NCBI GenBank assembly: GCA_947568835.1
Contig: OX387608.1
Location: 17,394,535 to 17,458,534 of the forward strand
DNA: 64,000 nt
Source of the DNA: Protonemura montana
Taxonomy: Eukaryota; Arthropoda; Insecta; Plecoptera; Nemouridae
Reading direction: 5' to 3'
This document shows positions 60,706 through 64,000 of this stretch, piece after piece (positions within the stretch are counted from its first letter, which is position 1; each line of letters starts with the position of its first letter). Under the pieces are notes generated by a model. The model was not told where the DNA came from, made no database searches, and was given only the letters and a program-made list of their open reading frames with translations. The position numbers and the translations under genes are program-made.

Positions 60706-62815
60706 ATATGAGTCAAATGAGTCAAATGAGTCAAATAAGTCAAATGAGTCAAATGGGTCAAATGAAACAAATGAGTCAAATGAGTCAAATGAGTCAAATG
60801 AAACAAAAGAGTCAAATGAAACAAATGAGTCAAATGAGTCAAATGAGTCAAATGAGTCACTTGAAACAAATGAGTCAAATGACTCAAATGAAACAAATGA
60901 GTCATATGAGTCAAATGAAACAAATGAGTCAAATGGGTCAAATGAAACAAATGAGTCAAATGAAACAAATGAGTCAAATGAAACAAATGAGTCAAATGAG
61001 TCAAATGAAACAAATGAGTCATATGAGTCAAATGAGTCAAATGAAACAAATGAGTCATATGAGTCAAATGAAACAAATGTGTCAAATGAGTCAAATGAAA
61101 CAAATGAGTCAAATGAGTCAAATGAGTCAAATAAATCAAATGAGTCAAATGAGTCAAATGAAACAAATGAGTCAAATGAAACAAATGAGTCAAATGAAAC
61201 AAATGAGTCAAATGAGTCATATGAGTCAAATAAGTTAAATGAGTCAAATGGGTCAAATGAAACAAATGAGTCAAATGAGTCAAATGAGTCAAATGAAACA
61301 AAAGAGTCAAATGAAACAAATGAGTCAAATGAGTCAAATGAGTCAAATGAGTCACTTGAAACAAATGAGTCAAATGAGTCAAATGAAACAAATGAGTCAT
61401 ATGAGTCAAATGAAACAAATGAGTCAAATGGGTCAAATGAAACAAATGAGTCAAATGAAACAAATGAGTCAAATAAAACAAATGAGTCAAATGAGTCAAA
61501 TGAAACAAATGAGTCATATGAGTCAAATGAGTCAAATGAAACAAATGAGTCAAATGAAACAAATGTGTCAAATGAGTCAAATGAAACAAATGAGTCAAAT
61601 GAGTCAAATGAAACAAATGAGTCATATGAGTCAAATGAGTCAAATGAAACAAATGAGTCAAATGAAACAAATGAGTCAAATGAGTCAAATGAAACAAATG
61701 AGTCATATGAGTCAAATGAGTCAAATGAAACAAATGAGTCAAATGAAACAAATGTGTCAAATGAGTCAAATGAAACAAATGAGTCAAATGAGTCAAATGA
61801 AACAAAAGAGTCAAATGAGTCACAAGAGTCAAATGAGTCAAATGAGTCAAATGAAACAAATGAAACAAATGAGTCAAATGAAACAAATAAGTCAAATGAG
61901 TCAAATGAGTCAAATGAATCAAATGAGTCAAATGAGTCAAATGAGACAAATGAGTCAAATGAAACAAATGAGTCAAATGAGTCAAATGAAACAAATGAGT
62001 CATATGAGTCAAATGAGTCAAATGAAACAAATGAGTCAAATGAGTCAAATGAATCAAATGAGTCAAATGAGTCAAATGAGTCAAATGAGTCAAATGAAAC
62101 AAATGAGTCATATGAGTCAAATGAAACAAATGAGTCAAATGAAACAAATGAGTCAAATGAGACAAATGAGTCAAATGAATCAAATGAGTCAAATGAGTCA
62201 AATGAAACAAATGAGTCAAATGAAACCAATGAGTCAAATGAAACAAATGAGTCAAATGAGTCATATGAGTCAAATGAGTCAAATGAGTCAAATGAAACAA
62301 ATGAGTCAAATGAGTCAAATGAGTCAAATGAGTCAAATGAGTCAAATGAAACAAATGAGTCATATGAGTCAAATGAGTCAAATGAGTCATATGAGTCAAA
62401 TGAGTCAAATGAGTCAAATGAGTCAAATGAAACAAATGAGTCATATGAGTCAAATGAAACAAATGAGTCAAATGAAACAAATGAGTCAAATGAGACAAAT
62501 GAGTCAAATGAATCAAATGAGTCAAATGAGTCAAATGAAACTAATGAGTCAAATGAAACAAATGAGTCAAATGAAACAAATGAGTCAAATGAGTCATATG
62601 AGTCAAATGAGTCAAATGAGTCAAATGAGACAAATGAGTCACAAGAGTCAAATGAATCAAATGAGTCAAATGAGTCAAATGAAACAAATGAGTCAAATGA
62701 AACAAATGAGTCAAATGAAACAAATGAGTCAAATGAGTCATATGAGTCAAATGAGTCAAATGAGTCAAATGAGTCTAATGGGTCAAATGAAACAAATGAG
62801 TCATATGAGTCACAT
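60706..62815. repeat. 9-bp minisatellite (AAATGAGTC / AAATGAAAC), about 234 units
   Basis: Two 9-bp words, AAATGAGTC and AAATGAAAC, with rare ATATGAGTC, AAATGGGTC and CACTTGAAAC forms, fill 2.1 kb. Since 9 is a multiple of three, all frames on both strands stay open for hundreds of codons (plus: ESNETN or MSQMKQ; minus: HLTHLF or DSFVSF); these are not genes. A marker variant (GTCACTTGAA) occurs at 60856 and 61351, 495 bp or exactly 55 units apart, within a larger repeated word pattern. Every AAATGAGTC followed by A contains TGAGTCA. Confidence 0.97.
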
Positions 62816-62937
62816 GACGACGACGACGACGACGACGACCGGAAGACCGGAAGACCGGGAGACCGGAAGACCGGAAGACCGGAAGACCGGAAGACCGGAA
62901 GACCGGAAGACCAGAAGACGAAGACGACGAAGAGGAA

Positions 62938-63008
<71 letters not shown>

Positions 63009-63020
63009 TAATAATAATAA
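62816..63020. repeat. GAC triplets and CCGGAAGA 8-bp repeats
   Basis: A short (GAC)n run is followed by ten 8-bp units from 62839 to 62918: nine of the CCGGAAGA type (one CCGGGAGA) and a final CCAGAAGA. After GACGAAGAGGAAGAC comes about 23 uninterrupted GAC triplets (62938-63006), then (ATA)n. The plus strand of each 8-bp unit contains CCGGAAG. Confidence 0.95.
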
Positions 63021-63031
63021 CGACTAAATAA

Positions 63032-63050
63032 TTGGACTCCTGGAGTCCAA
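63032..63050. repeat. Perfect palindrome TTGGACTCC-T-GGAGTCCAA
   Basis: Nine-bp arms around one base, in the 48-bp spacer between the triplet repeats and the 46-bp satellite. It may be an isolated hairpin or part of an element end. Confidence 0.85.
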
Positions 63051-63067
63051 GTCTTGAACCAATCGTC

Positions 63068-64000
63068 AACCTTGCCACAGCCTGGTGGACTCTGACTACA
63101 GTTGTGTTATCCTAACCTTGCCACAGCCTGGTGGACTCTGACTACAGTTGTGTTAGCCTAACCTTGCCACATCCTGGTGGACTCTGACTACAGTTGTGTT
63201 AGCCTAACCTTGCCACAGCCTGGTGAACTCTGACTACAGTTGTGTTAGCCTAACCTTGCCACAGCCTGGTGGACTCTGACTACAGTTGTGTTAGCCTAAC
63301 CTTGCTACAGCCTGGTGGACTCTGACTACAGTTGTGTTAGCCTAACCTTGCCACAGCCTGGTGGACTCTGACTACAGTTGTGTTAGCCTAACCTTGCCAC
63401 AGCCTGGTGGACTCTGACTACAGTTGTGTTGGCCTAACCTTGCCACAGCCTGGTGGACTCTGACTACAGTTGTGTTAGCGTAACCTTGCCACAGCCTGGT
63501 AGACTCTGACTACAGTTGTGTTAGCCTAACCTTGCCACAGCCTGGTGGACTCTGACTACAGTTGTGTTAGCCTAACCTTGCCACAGCCTGGTGGACTCTG
63601 ACTACAGTTGTGTTAGCCTAACCTTGCCACAGCCTGGTGGACTCTGACTACAGTTGTGTTAGCCTAACCTTGCCACAGCCTGGTGGACTCTGACTACAGT
63701 TGTGTTAGCCTAACCTTGCCACAGCCTGGTGGACTCTGACTACAGTTGTGTTAGCCTTACCTTGCCACAGCCTGGTGGACTCTGACTACAGTTGTGTTAG
63801 CCTTACCTTGCCACAGCCTGGTGGACTCTGACTACAGTTGTGTTAGCCTTAGCTTGCCACAGCCTGGTGGACTCTGACTACAGTTGTGTTAGCCTTACCT
63901 TGCCACAGCCTGGTGGACTCTGACTACAGTTGTGTTAGCCTAACCTTGCCACAGCCTGGTGGACTCTGACTACAGTTGTGTTAGCCTAACCTTGCCACAG
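63068..64000. repeat. 46-bp satellite, at least 20 units, open at right edge
   Basis: The unit AACCTTGCCACAGCCTGGTG followed by GACTCTGACTACAGTTGTGT and TAGCCT repeats every 46 bp (AACC at 63068 and 63114). Units are nearly identical, with a handful of changes such as CATCC for CAGCC and TTACC for TAACC in neighbouring units. The array runs past the window end. Confidence 0.97.

Noticed and set aside
60522-63078. Open frames of 590-820 codons on both strands (HLTHLF, DSFVSF, ESNETN, MSQMKQ repeats)
   Set aside because: A 9-bp unit without stops leaves every frame open on both strands at once. This is an arithmetic effect, not a gene family.
1-64000. CRISPR arrays
   Set aside because: All regular arrays are head-to-tail repeats without unique spacers, in a eukaryotic setting, and no cas-like gene is present.

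Overview
This is eukaryotic DNA, almost certainly from an invertebrate animal. It shows introns with GT-AG borders, non-LTR retrotransposon (LINE) remnants, a Penelope-like element with a GIY-YIG domain, a tRNA-derived SINE, a Myb/SANT-like gene and very large satellite arrays. No bacterial or phage gene organisation is present. A cnidarian, sponge or mollusc would fit, but nothing in the sequence fixes the clade. Roughly four fifths of the 64 kb is tandem repeat.

Layout. (1) 1-4600: a 147-bp satellite, about 31 units, cut by the window's left edge. (2) 4601-9820: a low-copy island with short exon-like segments, a two-exon Myb/SANT-like gene with a Harbinger-like terminal repeat upstream, a LINE 3' remnant, a poly-G run and a 113/115-bp tandem repeat. 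(3) 9643-13366: the last two exons of a leucine-rich-repeat gene. Its final intron holds a 2.85-kb minisatellite built from 5-bp words (CCAAG/CCAAT/CCTAG) and a LINE remnant. (4) 13900-19030: a second LINE remnant, an unrecognised decayed coding segment, a tRNA-type SINE, a Penelope-like element (15884-17580) and weak exon-like segments. (5) 19034-19408: a 34-bp repeat. (6) 19645-60108: a 40-kb array of about 79 monomers of roughly 511 bp, with nested higher-order repeats of 12, 6 and 5 monomers. (7) 60139-63020: a block of short-unit repeats (10/11-bp CTCG words, GAC triplets, a 9-bp unit carrying TGAGTCA, 8-bp CCGGAAGA units). (8) 63068-64000: a 46-bp satellite leaving the window on the right.

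Very few genes can be supported: the Myb/SANT-like gene, the 3' end of the LRR gene, and several exon-like segments of unknown identity. The long open frames in the arrays (up to 897 codons) arise because 147, 15 and 9 bp are multiples of three; they should not be annotated as proteins.

The most interesting observations are a hammerhead-ribozyme-like motif in the Penelope terminal region, the head-to-head inverted and nested structure of that element, the nested higher-order structure of the 511-bp satellite with a conversion-like patch, the nucleosome-length satellite, and arrays of sequences matching AP-1, ETS and CCAAT-box words. All functional readings of these are inference.
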